Below, in pieces: positions 1 to 9,270 of a DNA stretch of 42,867 bases (within the stretch, counting starts at the first letter, position 1; each line of letters opens with the position of its first letter). This stretch comes from Candidatus Collierbacteria bacterium GW2011_GWC2_44_18 (GTDB taxonomy: Bacteria; Patescibacteriota; Microgenomatia; UBA1400; MFAQ01), in contig LCIE01000009.1 in assembly GCA_001000865.1 (NCBI GenBank), forward strand, positions 1 through 42,867. The letters run 5' to 3'. The position numbers and the translations under genes are program-made. The notes under the pieces are model-generated. The model worked only from the letters and a program-made list of their open reading frames with translations, made no database searches and was not told the origin of the DNA.

Positions 1-113
1 GTTCCACAGGTGGGGCAAACTGCCTTAACTGCTGGTTTACCGTTTTTCATGGTAACTCTCTCAAATTCAGCCACCTCTTTTTTGGCTCTACATTTTACAC
101 AATAGATCTGCAT
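1..113 (-). CDS. DUF5679-like small zinc-ribbon protein (C-terminus cut by window edge)
   Basis: Reverse complement reads MQIYCVKCRAKKEVAEFERVTMKNGKPAVKAVCPTCGT..., with CxxC pairs and the typical 'YCVKCR..K.v.MKNG.PA..G.CP.CGT' pattern. Confidence 0.75.
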   Translation of the reverse strand, partial: MQIYCVKCRAKKEVAEFERVTMKNGKPAVKAVCPTCG

Positions 114-140
114 TTACTTGGTTCACCCCCTTTCTTTTTG

Positions 141-383
141 TTAGTGCCTGGACAAATAACTCCAAATAGCAAGCTCCAAGGCTAGGACAAGCATAGTTAG
201 GATCACTGTCTTTGTCAAGTCTGTTCTGAAGAATTTGTTTTCGCCTTTAGCCAAGTCGGAATTTATCATTGGCCGTTTTCCCTTTGCAGTCAGCCACTCG
301 TCATTTATGACAAAAGCGTCTAATCTCTGTTTTCTTTCTTGAGTCTGTATTTTTTCCCGTCTGGTTTTTCTTTGAACACCCAT
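141..383 (-). CDS. Small protein with a single C-terminal TM helix, unknown function
   Basis: 80-aa ORF with charged N-terminus and hydrophobic C-terminal segment TVILTMLVLALELAIWSYL. Confidence 0.5.
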   Translation of the reverse strand: MGVQRKTRREKIQTQERKQRLDAFVINDEWLTAKGKRPMINSDLAKGENKFFRTDLTKTVILTMLVLALELAIWSYLSRH

Positions 384-423
384 GCTTAATATTATATCTT
401 TAATATAGTAAAATTAACCCACT

Positions 424-876
424 ATGATATCGGCCTATTTATTTTATGCAATTTTCGGAATTTGGCTAACCATAGTCACTTTTCTCCTTGTTCGTATAAC
501 CATTCATTACAACCATCTCACCGCCGACGTCTCCAAAAAAGACTTGATTTCTTCTCTCAATCATCTCATTTCTACCCTGGACCAAAATTCAGACGATATC
601 AAATCTCTTCAGGAAAAACTAACAGTTGAGGTCGGCGAAAACAGAAAACACCTTCAGCGTTTGGGTTTCCGACGCTACAATCCTTTCACCGATACCGGCG
701 GTGATCAAAGTTTTTCAGCCGCCTTTCTTGATGATAACGGGGATGGTATTATGATAAGCTCTTTACATAGTCGGGAAAATACCCGGCTCTATGCCAAAAA
801 AGTAGAAGGAGGAAAGGTCGTCAGCCAAGCCCTCTCCAAAGAAGAACAAGAAGTTATCAATGAAGCCGTTAAATAA
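424..876 (+). CDS. DUF4446 family protein
   Basis: N-terminal TM then '..RYNPFTDTGGDQSFSAAFLDDNGDGIMISSLHSRENTRLYAKKV..', characteristic of DUF4446. Confidence 0.85.
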   Translation: MISAYLFYAIFGIWLTIVTFLLVRITIHYNHLTADVSKKDLISSLNHLISTLDQNSDDIKSLQEKLTVEVGENRKHLQRLGFRRYNPFTDTGGDQSFSAAFLDDNGDGIMISSLHSRENTRLYAKKVEGGKVVSQALSKEEQEVINEAVK

Positions 877-885
877 ACCCAATAT

Positions 886-2088
886 ATGAAATTCACCCCT
901 AAAATCATTATCTCGCTCGCCATTACTTTCTTTGTATCTGCCAGTCTTGCCTATGCGATTGTACCGTCTACTAGTGGGGGACTTGTCTCACCCAGAGCCG
1001 AGACCCTTACCGAGAAAAAAACCGCCGGTTTTGGTCAGTTTACCGATGAGCCAAAGACCGAAGCCTGTCCTCTAAATGGGAAGCTTTATTCGAAATCCGA
1101 AAAAACCCTGTGGGAGGCACGGCGCCCCATCTTAGCCATGATCGAAAATGATATTCATGCCCGACCCCAGTCCGGACTTGCCTCTGCTGATATTGTTTAC
1201 GAAGCAGTCGCCGAAGGCGGCATTACCCGTTTTATGGGTGTTTTCTACTGTGGGGCTCAGGCAGATACCGCTAAAGTCGCTCCGGTCAGAAGTGCCCGTA
1301 TTTATTTTGTAAATATCGCCGCAGAATACAACAATCCTATTTACATGCACGTTGGTGGCGGCAACTGCAGTGCGGACGCAGCTAGTGGTCAGTGCACTTC
1401 GAACAAAAAGGCCTTCGCCTTGGAGGAGTTAGTCAAGCTTGGTTGGAGGAAAGCCGGAGGTAACGACTTCGACACTATCGGTGATATCGGCATACCGGTC
1501 ATGAAAAGAGACTATCAGCGTCTAGGTGCCGGAGTGGAGATCGCTACCGAGCATACCTATGTCGGCTATCTTTCGTATGCTTGGAGGGAAGCCGAAAAAC
1601 GCGGTTTCAATAATCTCATGCCCAATGGCAAGACCTGGCTCTCTGGAGTTAAATTATGGAAATCCGGAACCTCTGACATAGTTGGACAGCCGGCACAAAA
1701 TATCAAATACGATTTTTGGGCAAACTACCAAGACTTTACGGTTGACTGGAAATACGATCCGACAATCAAAGAATATCAAAGGAATCAAGGATCGGTTGCT
1801 CATCTCGATCTTGAAACGAGCAAGCAAATTACCGTCCCCAACATCGTCGTACAGTTTGCTAAAGAAGAGGGACCGCTTGACGAACATAAGCACATGTTCT
1901 ACACCGTGATTGGAGAAGGAACGGGTATGTACTTTTCCGGAGGTCAAGGCATCCAGATTAAATGGAAAAAGACAGCTCAAACAGCACGGACTATTTACAC
2001 TGACCTGAACGGCAAAGAAATCACTTTTAGTCCCGGAGCAATTTGGATAAGTATTTTACCCATTGGTAACAAAGTGGTTTACAATTAG
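886..2088 (+). CDS. DUF3048 domain-containing (YerB-like) exported protein
   Basis: Signal/TM N-terminus; 'RPILAMIENDIHARPQSGLASADIVYEAVAEGGITRFMGVFYC' motif. Confidence 0.85.
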   Translation: MKFTPKIIISLAITFFVSASLAYAIVPSTSGGLVSPRAETLTEKKTAGFGQFTDEPKTEACPLNGKLYSKSEKTLWEARRPILAMIENDIHARPQSGLASADIVYEAVAEGGITRFMGVFYCGAQADTAKVAPVRSARIYFVNIAAEYNNPIYMHVGGGNCSADAASGQCTSNKKAFALEELVKLGWRKAGGNDFDTIGDIGIPVMKRDYQRLGAGVEIATEHTYVGYLSYAWREAEKRGFNNLMPNGKTWLSGVKLWKSGTSDIVGQPAQNIKYDFWANYQDFTVDWKYDPTIKEYQRNQGSVAHLDLETSKQITVPNIVVQFAKEEGPLDEHKHMFYTVIGEGTGMYFSGGQGIQIKWKKTAQTARTIYTDLNGKEITFSPGAIWISILPIGNKVVYN

Positions 2089-2091
2089 TGG

Positions 2092-2673
2092 GTGGCCAAA
2101 CTATCTGATCTAATCATCTCCAAAGTAAGAGTAAAGCTCTTAAAACTATTCCTTTCTCAGACGAAAGAGATGTTTTATGTACGAGAAATAACCCGACTGA
2201 CCAAAGAAGAAATTAATGCTGTCAGACGCGAACTAGATCACCTTCAAAAAGCGGGACTTTTGAGTAGCGAAAAGAGAGGTAATCGACTTTACTATTCGGT
2301 AAAAACAACCTTCCCGCTTTATCCCGAGCTCACCAACCTTGTTATCAAGTCGACAGGTTTTGGTCGTCTTATCATAAAGAACCGTAGCAAGCTTGGGTTT
2401 GTCAAATTTGCCTTTGTTTCCCAAAAGCTCTCCCGTGGACTCAAGCGCGACCCAGACGAAGTGGACCTTATGATCATCGGCAAGGTTATCATGCCACAGA
2501 TAGCGCTTACCGTGAAACAAATTGAGAAGATGCTCAGCACCGAGCTGAATTATTCTTGTATGACTGAAGAGGAGTTTAATTATCGTAAGTCCCACAAAGA
2601 CCCCTTCATTGTCAAGGTGCTCCTTCAGCCCAGGATCACTTTAATTGGGGATGAAATTCAATTATTAAGTTGA
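2092..2673 (+). CDS. Winged-HTH transcriptional regulator with nucleotidyltransferase-like C-terminal region
   Basis: GTG start; 'KVRVKLLKLFLSQTKEMFYVREITRLTKEEINAVRRELDHLQKAGLLSSEKRGNRLYYSV' winged helix. Confidence 0.65.
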   Translation: MAKLSDLIISKVRVKLLKLFLSQTKEMFYVREITRLTKEEINAVRRELDHLQKAGLLSSEKRGNRLYYSVKTTFPLYPELTNLVIKSTGFGRLIIKNRSKLGFVKFAFVSQKLSRGLKRDPDEVDLMIIGKVIMPQIALTVKQIEKMLSTELNYSCMTEEEFNYRKSHKDPFIVKVLLQPRITLIGDEIQLLS

Positions 2674-2879
2674 TGCCAATTCAAAAGATCTTCAAGGTGG
2701 GGAACTCGCTGGGTGTAACTCTAGCTTCCAGCCTGGTAAAAAATTTGTCTCTCAAGCCAGGAGACCAGGTAGAAGTGGTGAATAATTTAAACAATTCTTT
2801 AACTCTTAACTTTATCGACAGCCACCAGCTCAGTTTAGGTCTTTCATCGATAAAAAAAACGACAAAAAAACTTATATAA
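2670..2879 (+). CDS. AbrB/MazE/SpoVT-fold DNA-binding protein
   Basis: MPIQKIFKVGNSLGVTLASSLVKNLSLKPGDQVEVVNNLNNSLTL. Confidence 0.7.
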   Translation: MMPIQKIFKVGNSLGVTLASSLVKNLSLKPGDQVEVVNNLNNSLTLNFIDSHQLSLGLSSIKKTTKKLI

Positions 2880-2882
2880 TCT

Positions 2883-4223
2883 ATGACTTTCTCCAAACCC
2901 CAAAAGATTTCTTTCTCTATTTTTGTTCTCACTCTAATCTCGCTATACATAGTCTTGCCAGCCAAGTTGGGGAACTTTTTGATTCCGAGGTTAAACTTCA
3001 AGATTGGTAACCTCGACTTCTCGAAAGAAATTGAACTTAAGCAAGGCTTGGATATTAAAGGAGGTTTACAGGTAGTTCTTAACGCGGACATGAAAGATAT
3101 CGCCGGTAGTGATCGGACCTCTGCTCTGGAGTCACTAAAAGAAGTCATCGGACGTCGTGTAGATCTTTTTGGCGTCTCGGAGTCTGGTGTCAAGACTGCT
3201 TTATCAGGAAATGATTACCGTCTTATCCTGGAGCTTCCTGGGGTTACTGACCCACAGCAAGCTTTATCTCTCATTGGTCAAACCGCCAAAATGAGTTTTG
3301 CTTTGCCTATTTATACTCCTGGAAAGACTGCCTCCGACGCGGCTACTCTTACCGGTTTTAACCCCACCGATCTTACCGGGGCTGATCTTCAGCGCGCTCA
3401 AGTTACTTTTGAATCTCAGGATAGAAGTCCTGCAGTCTCTCTTACTTTTAAAGAATCGGGGAAAAATAAATTTTCAAAGCTTACCAAAGATAACATCGGA
3501 AAACCAATTGCCATTCTTTTGGATGGATATCCTATTACCATGCCGACAGTTCAGGCAGAAATTGATAGCGGCAGCGCTGTGATCACCGGAAAATTTACTA
3601 CCGATGAGGCCAAAGCTCTATCTGTCCAACTAAACGCCGGTGCTCTTCCGGTTCCGGTAACTATTATCAGTCAGAAAAACATTCCGGCTACGCTCGGTGC
3701 GGATTCAATCAAAAAAAGCATCACCGCAGGAGCCATTGGTCTTTCCATGGTTATCTTCTTTATGATCGCCTACTACGGTAAGATGGGTTTTATAGCCTCT
3801 ATCGGTCTTGTTCTGTATGGTGTTTTCACTCTGACTCTTTACAAACTCATTCCGGTTGTTTTGAGTCTTCCGGGAATCGCCGGTTTTCTTCTCTCGGTCG
3901 GTATGGCGGTAGACAGCAACATTCTGGTTTTTGAAAGATATAAGGAAGAAATTAGAGCCGGGAGAGACTGGCGTGTGGCTCTGGAGCTGGCCTTTGGTAG
4001 AGCCTGGGACTCCATCAAAGATGCAAACACAGCCACCATTATCACCGGCTTAATCCTTTTCAACCCCCTTGATTGGAGTTTTTTAAATACTTCAGGTTCT
4101 GTTAGGGGCTTTGCTCTTACCTTAATTCTCGGCATTTTTATCTCACTTTTTACTGGAATCGTCGTCACCAGGAATCTCCTCCGCCTCTTCTTCAAAGGCA
4201 AGACCAATATACAGAACAAATAA
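2883..4223 (+). CDS. secD: Protein translocase subunit SecD
   Basis: 'LKQGLDIKGGLQVVLNADM', 'RVDLFGVSESGV', 'GMAVDSNILVFERYKEE'; followed by secF. Confidence 0.93.
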   Translation: MTFSKPQKISFSIFVLTLISLYIVLPAKLGNFLIPRLNFKIGNLDFSKEIELKQGLDIKGGLQVVLNADMKDIAGSDRTSALESLKEVIGRRVDLFGVSESGVKTALSGNDYRLILELPGVTDPQQALSLIGQTAKMSFALPIYTPGKTASDAATLTGFNPTDLTGADLQRAQVTFESQDRSPAVSLTFKESGKNKFSKLTKDNIGKPIAILLDGYPITMPTVQAEIDSGSAVITGKFTTDEAKALSVQLNAGALPVPVTIISQKNIPATLGADSIKKSITAGAIGLSMVIFFMIAYYGKMGFIASIGLVLYGVFTLTLYKLIPVVLSLPGIAGFLLSVGMAVDSNILVFERYKEEIRAGRDWRVALELAFGRAWDSIKDANTATIITGLILFNPLDWSFLNTSGSVRGFALTLILGIFISLFTGIVVTRNLLRLFFKGKTNIQNK

Positions 4224-4228
4224 TATCT

Positions 4229-4263
4229 GTCATTCCGGACTTGATCCGGAATCTATACAAATA
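4229..4263 (+). repeat. Dispersed palindromic repeat family B, copy 1 (between secD and secF)
   Basis: TGTCATTCCGGACTTGATCCGGAATCTATACAAAT; second copy at 37474-37508; perfect 8-bp stem ATTCCGGA/TCCGGAAT. Confidence 0.85.
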
Positions 4264-4279
4264 AATACAACTGAAAAAA

Positions 4280-5137
4280 ATGAACTGGATGAGACACATT
4301 TCGATATACTTCTTTCTTTCTGCTCTAATAATCATTCCTGGAATTTATTCCTTAGCCAGATATGGCGTCAAGCCCTCCATTGAGTTTACCGGCGGCTCGC
4401 GTTTCACCCTGATTTCGGTAAAATCGCCTGCCGACACCATCCTTCAATCTTTCAAAGAATATGCCCCAATTTTGGAAAGTTTCGACGATACCGGTCTCAC
4501 CATCAAATCTAAAGAAATTTCTCAAGAAACGGTCCAAAAAAATCTTGACTTATTAAAAACAACCAATCCGGAAATACAGCTTACAAATTTCGAAACCATC
4601 GGCCCGGCATTGGGCAAAGAGACCATCAAGAAAACAGTCAACGCCCTAATTATTGCCTCAGTTCTCCTTCTGGCATATATTAGTTTGGCCTTTAAGCAAT
4701 TAAAGTATGGAATTTGCGCTGTTTTAGCTATGTTTCACGATACGATAGTTCTTCTTGGATCTTTCTCACTACTTGGACATTTTTGGGGAGTTGAGGTTGA
4801 TCTTTTATTCGTTACAGCCGTCCTGACAATTCTATCTTTTTCTGTTCACGACACTATCGTTGTCTACGATCGCATTCGGGAGCTAAGTCACAAAAACAAA
4901 AATGTTGACTACGTTTCTTTGATAAACCAAGCGGTTACCGAAACTATGGCCAGATCCTTAAATAATTCTCTGACCATCATTTTTATGCTCCTAGCCATGT
5001 TTTTGATGGGAGGTGAAACCACCAAATACTTTTCACTAGCTCTACTCATCGGCACTATTACCGGCACGTACTCCTCTACTTTTACTGCAGCACCGCTCCT
5101 AGTCGTCTGGGATAAGTATTTTGGAAGCAATAAATAG
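4280..5137 (+). CDS. secF: Protein translocase subunit SecF
   Basis: 'VKPSIEFTGGSRFTL', 'LSFSVHDTIVVYDRIRE', 'ETMARSLNNSLT'. Confidence 0.93.
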   Translation: MNWMRHISIYFFLSALIIIPGIYSLARYGVKPSIEFTGGSRFTLISVKSPADTILQSFKEYAPILESFDDTGLTIKSKEISQETVQKNLDLLKTTNPEIQLTNFETIGPALGKETIKKTVNALIIASVLLLAYISLAFKQLKYGICAVLAMFHDTIVLLGSFSLLGHFWGVEVDLLFVTAVLTILSFSVHDTIVVYDRIRELSHKNKNVDYVSLINQAVTETMARSLNNSLTIIFMLLAMFLMGGETTKYFSLALLIGTITGTYSSTFTAAPLLVVWDKYFGSNK

Positions 5138-5152
5138 TTTGGTATCGCACCT

Positions 5153-5764
5153 ATGATTGAGAAAAGTACCGACATCTCCAAAATTCTTTATTTCCTTGGC
5201 ACAGCTCGGCAAATGGAAACGACGTATCGCTTTACCCCAAAGCCAAATGGCAGTTTCGAAAGCGACGCTGAACATTCCTGGTCAGTTGCTCTCATTTGTA
5301 TGTTGGTTGCAACTAGAATCGAAGAAGAGTTGGAGGTCAAGATAGATCAGCTAAAAATGCTTCGCATGGCCATTGTTCACGATTTAGCCGAAATTGTTAC
5401 CGGCGATACTAAAACCTGGGACGACGCAGCCCGTATCGATAAAGAGGAGAAAGAAAGAACTGCCATGAATGATCTATTTGATAAATTGCCAAATGATCTG
5501 ACTGAAGATCTTTTGAATTTGTGGGAAGAGTGTGAAAAGAGAGAATCAATAGAGGCCATGATTGTCAAATCGGTTGATCGTCTCGACCCGGTTATTCATC
5601 GTACTGTCTTTAATTTGGGCTGGGACAATGTCGAGGATGAACACGCTACCTCAGTAGCTTTAGATAGTCGACAGCTTCCGCGCCACTCTTTTTCCAAAAT
5701 CCTAACCTCCATTTACACTCAAGTCCGAGACGAGGCTATTTCCAAGCATTTGTTCAAGAAGTAA
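5153..5764 (+). CDS. HD-domain phosphohydrolase (YfbR-like 5'-deoxynucleotidase type)
   Basis: 'DAEHSWSVALI', 'AIVHDLAEIVTGDTKTWD' HD motif. Confidence 0.8.
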   Translation: MIEKSTDISKILYFLGTARQMETTYRFTPKPNGSFESDAEHSWSVALICMLVATRIEEELEVKIDQLKMLRMAIVHDLAEIVTGDTKTWDDAARIDKEEKERTAMNDLFDKLPNDLTEDLLNLWEECEKRESIEAMIVKSVDRLDPVIHRTVFNLGWDNVEDEHATSVALDSRQLPRHSFSKILTSIYTQVRDEAISKHLFKK

Positions 5765-5805
5765 TTTGTTTCCACTCTTTTTTTCGAGAATCGAACATTA
5801 ATTCT

Positions 5806-6459
5806 CTAAGTAAACAGCGAAACAAAATATGGCCGTTTTGGGGTTTTTGAGGCAAATGGTGAAACCATCCCCACTAAGTAAGGTAACTCCCGTCCTTTAT
5901 CGCCGGGCAAATCACAGCCCAAACCACCCACCCAAATATCAGGATGCACCCTAAATGCCGTCACCAAATTGGGAATTTGTATCGGATGTTCGCCTGTCTT
6001 AGATACATAGGCAAAAGTAGAGTACTCTGGGTAGTCTAATCTTCTGTGAACTTCTGCACTGACGACATCGATCATTCTATTAATTTCTAACATAGCCGCT
6101 AACACGGTCTCTTGTGAATCTACTACACACTCTGTAAAAACGACATGCTTTGTCGTACCATCAATCGAGATAATTCTTGTGATATCGGGAGGGGTAAGGC
6201 ATACAGGGCTTTGAAGACGGCTAGTATCATTCTTGTAATAGGACATTTGCATAGGATTCATCTTTATTCCCAGATGGTCGGTTAATTCCTTACCCAGCCG
6301 AAAGCCACTCCGGAGAATTGGGATCACCGTCATCTTTTGAGGGTCAGGAAACACTTCGATAAAGATTTTCCGAAGTTCCTTAAGTCCGGCCTTACACTCC
6401 TCCTCGGATATAATGGTAATAGCACTTTCTGGGGATCTCGCAGTTTCAATATAGTTCAT
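5806..6459 (-). CDS. Phosphoribosyltransferase (uracil phosphoribosyltransferase-like)
   Basis: 'VIPILRSGFRLGKEL', 'VVFTECVVDSQETVLAAM', 'WVGGLGCDLPGDKGRELPYLVG'. Confidence 0.6.
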   Translation of the reverse strand: MNYIETARSPESAITIISEEECKAGLKELRKIFIEVFPDPQKMTVIPILRSGFRLGKELTDHLGIKMNPMQMSYYKNDTSRLQSPVCLTPPDITRIISIDGTTKHVVFTECVVDSQETVLAAMLEINRMIDVVSAEVHRRLDYPEYSTFAYVSKTGEHPIQIPNLVTAFRVHPDIWVGGLGCDLPGDKGRELPYLVGMVSPFASKTPKRPYFVSLFT

Positions 6460-6500
6460 ACATTTTATTTATACTCCACCCAACCACTAATATACCCTTC

Positions 6501-7073
6501 TCAGTCAATGATTTTTATTTTTTTGAAGTTTTCAAGCAATCTTCTGTTATCAGTGAACCGAAAACACGTTATTCCTAGGAGCCTTGCACCCATTAGATAC
6601 GAATCCGAATCATCCACCATAACACTATCAAGTGCCGAAACACCCAATTTCGTTAAGGCAAGTTTGTAGATTTCTGGATCTGGCTTTAGCAATCCGACTT
6701 CGGATGAAATAATTATTTCATCAAATAACGATGTGATATCTTCCCCAAAATATTGATTTATTTTCTCTCTCATTATCAAACCGGAAGTATTCGATATTAT
6801 CGCTGTTTTAATTCCTCTACCTCTAATTTTTTTGACAACTTGAATCAGTTCTCTGTTCGGGACGGCTGCCGTCCACCCATTACCGACAAATTTCCAAAAC
6901 TGTTCATCACTCCATCCATTTTCCTTTTTAATTAATTCTTTTTCTGCTTCATCGTTTAGAGAAACTCCCATTCGTTTGAAAAATTTATGCTCAAACTCCG
7001 GGGCTTGATATCCGGGTTTATCCAAGATCAATACATCGTTCAAGTCAAAAATAACTGCTTTAATTTGATTCAT
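6501..7073 (-). CDS. HAD family hydrolase
   Basis: 'IKAVIFDLNDVL', 'TAIISNTSG', 'GLLKPDPEIYKLAL', 'MVDDSDSYLMGARLLGI'. Confidence 0.88.
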   Translation of the reverse strand: MNQIKAVIFDLNDVLILDKPGYQAPEFEHKFFKRMGVSLNDEAEKELIKKENGWSDEQFWKFVGNGWTAAVPNRELIQVVKKIRGRGIKTAIISNTSGLIMREKINQYFGEDITSLFDEIIISSEVGLLKPDPEIYKLALTKLGVSALDSVMVDDSDSYLMGARLLGITCFRFTDNRRLLENFKKIKIID

Positions 7074-7168
7074 TACCTATTCTACTCCAAGTTTCTTTCA
7101 CTTCGAATCAGGAAAAAAATCCCGAAAAAAGTACTCCGAAAACACTTGTCATAATAGTATGATGATTT

Positions 7169-7621
7169 GTGACCGAAAACCTACCTAGGAGAAAGTCTAT
7201 TAGATTACCAGGTTTCGATTATTCTCAAAGTGGTGTATATTTTGTTACTATCTGTACGCACAAACATGAATGTATTTTTGGAGAGATTGTTGACGGCGTA
7301 ATGGTCTTGAATGACCTTGGAGAAAGAGTTAGTCAGAAGATTCAAGAAATGCCACAATATTACAATGTTGAGATTGGATCATATAGTGTAATGCCAAATC
7401 ACATTCATTTCATCTTAGTTATCGGGTCGACGCGGGGGTCGACCCCTACGATTGGTGAATATGTAAAAAGATTGAAGACAATCACATCAAACAAACACCA
7501 ATTCTGGCAACGCAATTACTACGAACATATTGTTCGTAATGAATCTGATAATAATCGAATCACGGAATACATTAAAAACAATCCATTAAATTGGGAAAAT
7601 GATAAATTGTATTCCCCGTAG
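7169..7621 (+). mobile_element. REP-associated tyrosine transposase (RAYT; IS200-like Y1 transposase)
   Basis: GTG start; 'RKSIRLPGFDYSQSGVYFVTICTHKHECIFGEI', 'YSVMPNHIHFILVI' HUH motif, 'YYEHIVRNESDNNRITEYIKNNPLNW'. Confidence 0.92.
7423..7449 (+). repeat. REP-like hairpin embedded in the RAYT coding sequence
   Basis: CGGGTCGAC-GCGGGG-GTCGACCCCTAC; same loop and flanks as the REP array at 7618-7760 (reverse orientation) with a different but still complementary stem. Confidence 0.8.
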
Positions 7622-7760
7622 GGGCAGGCCCCCGCGCCTGCCCGTATAAATCACCCACAATCAAACCATCATTCCGTAGGGGCAGGCCCCCGCGCCTGCC
7701 CGTATAAATCACCCACAATCAAACCATCATTCCGTAGGGGCAGGCCCCCGCGCCTGCCCG
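7618..7760. repeat. Tandem array of REP-like palindromes (about 2.5 units, 58-bp period)
   Basis: GTAGGGGCAGGCCCCCGCGCCTGCCCG at 7618, 7676 and 7734, separated by identical 'TATAAATCACCCACAATCAAACCATCATTCC'. Confidence 0.93.
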
Positions 7761-7774
7761 TTAATTAATCATGA

Positions 7775-9232
7775 TTAATTACCCATTTCCACAATCCTCT
7801 TCAGCAGATACTCTCTATCATTCTTCCCGGTGTCTTCCAGCACCTCATCGAATAATTCCTTCAGTACTTTCCCGATTATTGGCCCGGGAGACACCCCAAG
7901 AACTTCCATTACATCACGCCCATTCACCACCATGTCATTTATCTCCATGGGCTCAAAAAGTTGCTCGCCAATTCTCTTTTGCAGTTCCAAAAATCTCCAG
8001 CTGGTGGTCTTTGCCCCACTTCCTTTGCGGTCGGCAATCCGTAACATCACCATGTCGTTGATGTTTTCCTTTCCTACTTTTCTGATTAATCTTCGAATCG
8101 CGGCATCAGTCATTTCCGGCTGATAGGCGAACATGTGCCATCTAACCAAGATTTCGATTTTTTCTATTTGTTTGCGGTTAAACTTTAGTCTTTCCGTGAT
8201 CTCTTTTACCATTCTCGCTCCAATCACTTCATGTCCATAAAAGGTCACCATTCCCTTCGTCGGCTGAGTATATCCACAATTGACACAAGTGGTCGTTTCC
8301 TCTGCCAGGTCTCGGTACATCTTGGCACACTTGCGGCACTTAAATCGTTGGCTTCTTGGTTTACCAATATCGTGTGCAAATGTGGCAAAGCGGACTATTG
8401 GATCGGTTGAGGGGCATTCTTGAAGAGCTTCCATCATATGGTCCAAAACAGTCAATTGGTGATGTCCTCCTTGAATTACCCCACGCCCCTCAAGCACTTC
8501 CGGTATAAAGTGATCCATTAGTCCGGTTGAGACCAATAGTCGGACACCGTCTGCCGGATAATTGGACCCTAGAATTCTCAAAAACTCTTCGCGAACTCTT
8601 TCTTTACTAATCTTTTCCAAGAGTTCCGCTTTTTCTCCCATAGCGATCAATGTTTTTTCTTCAATCGAAAAACCTAATTTGGCCGCAAATCTTATCGCTC
8701 GCATCATTCTCAAAGCGTCTTCGTTAAAACGAATTCTCGGATCTCCAACGGCTCTAATCAAGCCATTCTCAAAATCCATTAACCCATCCACCATATCGAT
8801 CAGTTCAAACCGTTTGTTTTTGATTCCTATCACTATCGCATTTATCGTAAAGTCTCTTCTGGTTACATCCTCATCCAAAGTTTTTCCCCAAGACACATTA
8901 TCTGGCCGCCGATAATCGGAATACTCTTTTTCGGATCGATATGTAGTCACCTCATATAGCTCCTCTATACCTTTTACCATTACATTAAAAGACACCGTCC
9001 CAAAATCATTGTTACAAAATGGACTGTGCATCTTCAATACCTCCAAACTCTGTTCCGGCGTGGCATTCGTCGTGAGGTCACAGTTTTCCGGAACTTTTCC
9101 CAATATTAAATTCCTCACACCCCCACCCACCAAATAAATCTCATAACCGGCCTCTCGGTATTCATCAAATGTTTTCTTTAGTGGGTCTGGAATTAGCGCA
9201 GTTTCGTCCGGAAGTAGTTGCCTTGTATACAC
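7775..9232 (-). CDS. cca: CCA tRNA nucleotidyltransferase with C-terminal HD domain and inserted zinc ribbon
   Basis: 'YEIYLVGGGVRNLILGKVPENCDLTTNATPEQ', 'RRDFTINAIVIG', 'DALRMMRAIRFAAKLGFSIEE', 'FATFAHDIGKP'; insertion FKCRKCAKMYRDLAEETTTCVNCG before FYGHE. Confidence 0.9.
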   Translation of the reverse strand: MYTRQLLPDETALIPDPLKKTFDEYREAGYEIYLVGGGVRNLILGKVPENCDLTTNATPEQSLEVLKMHSPFCNNDFGTVSFNVMVKGIEELYEVTTYRSEKEYSDYRRPDNVSWGKTLDEDVTRRDFTINAIVIGIKNKRFELIDMVDGLMDFENGLIRAVGDPRIRFNEDALRMMRAIRFAAKLGFSIEEKTLIAMGEKAELLEKISKERVREEFLRILGSNYPADGVRLLVSTGLMDHFIPEVLEGRGVIQGGHHQLTVLDHMMEALQECPSTDPIVRFATFAHDIGKPRSQRFKCRKCAKMYRDLAEETTTCVNCGYTQPTKGMVTFYGHEVIGARMVKEITERLKFNRKQIEKIEILVRWHMFAYQPEMTDAAIRRLIRKVGKENINDMVMLRIADRKGSGAKTTSWRFLELQKRIGEQLFEPMEINDMVVNGRDVMEVLGVSPGPIIGKVLKELFDEVLEDTGKNDREYLLKRIVEMGN

Positions 9233-9270
9233 GAATAAATTTTATCACGCACTTGAGGTAAAATAGCCCT

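Noticed and set aside
7618-7760. Regularly spaced repeats that could be read as a CRISPR array
   Set aside because: The 'spacers' are identical in sequence and the unit is a GC-rich palindrome next to a RAYT, so this is a REP array. No cas genes are visible.
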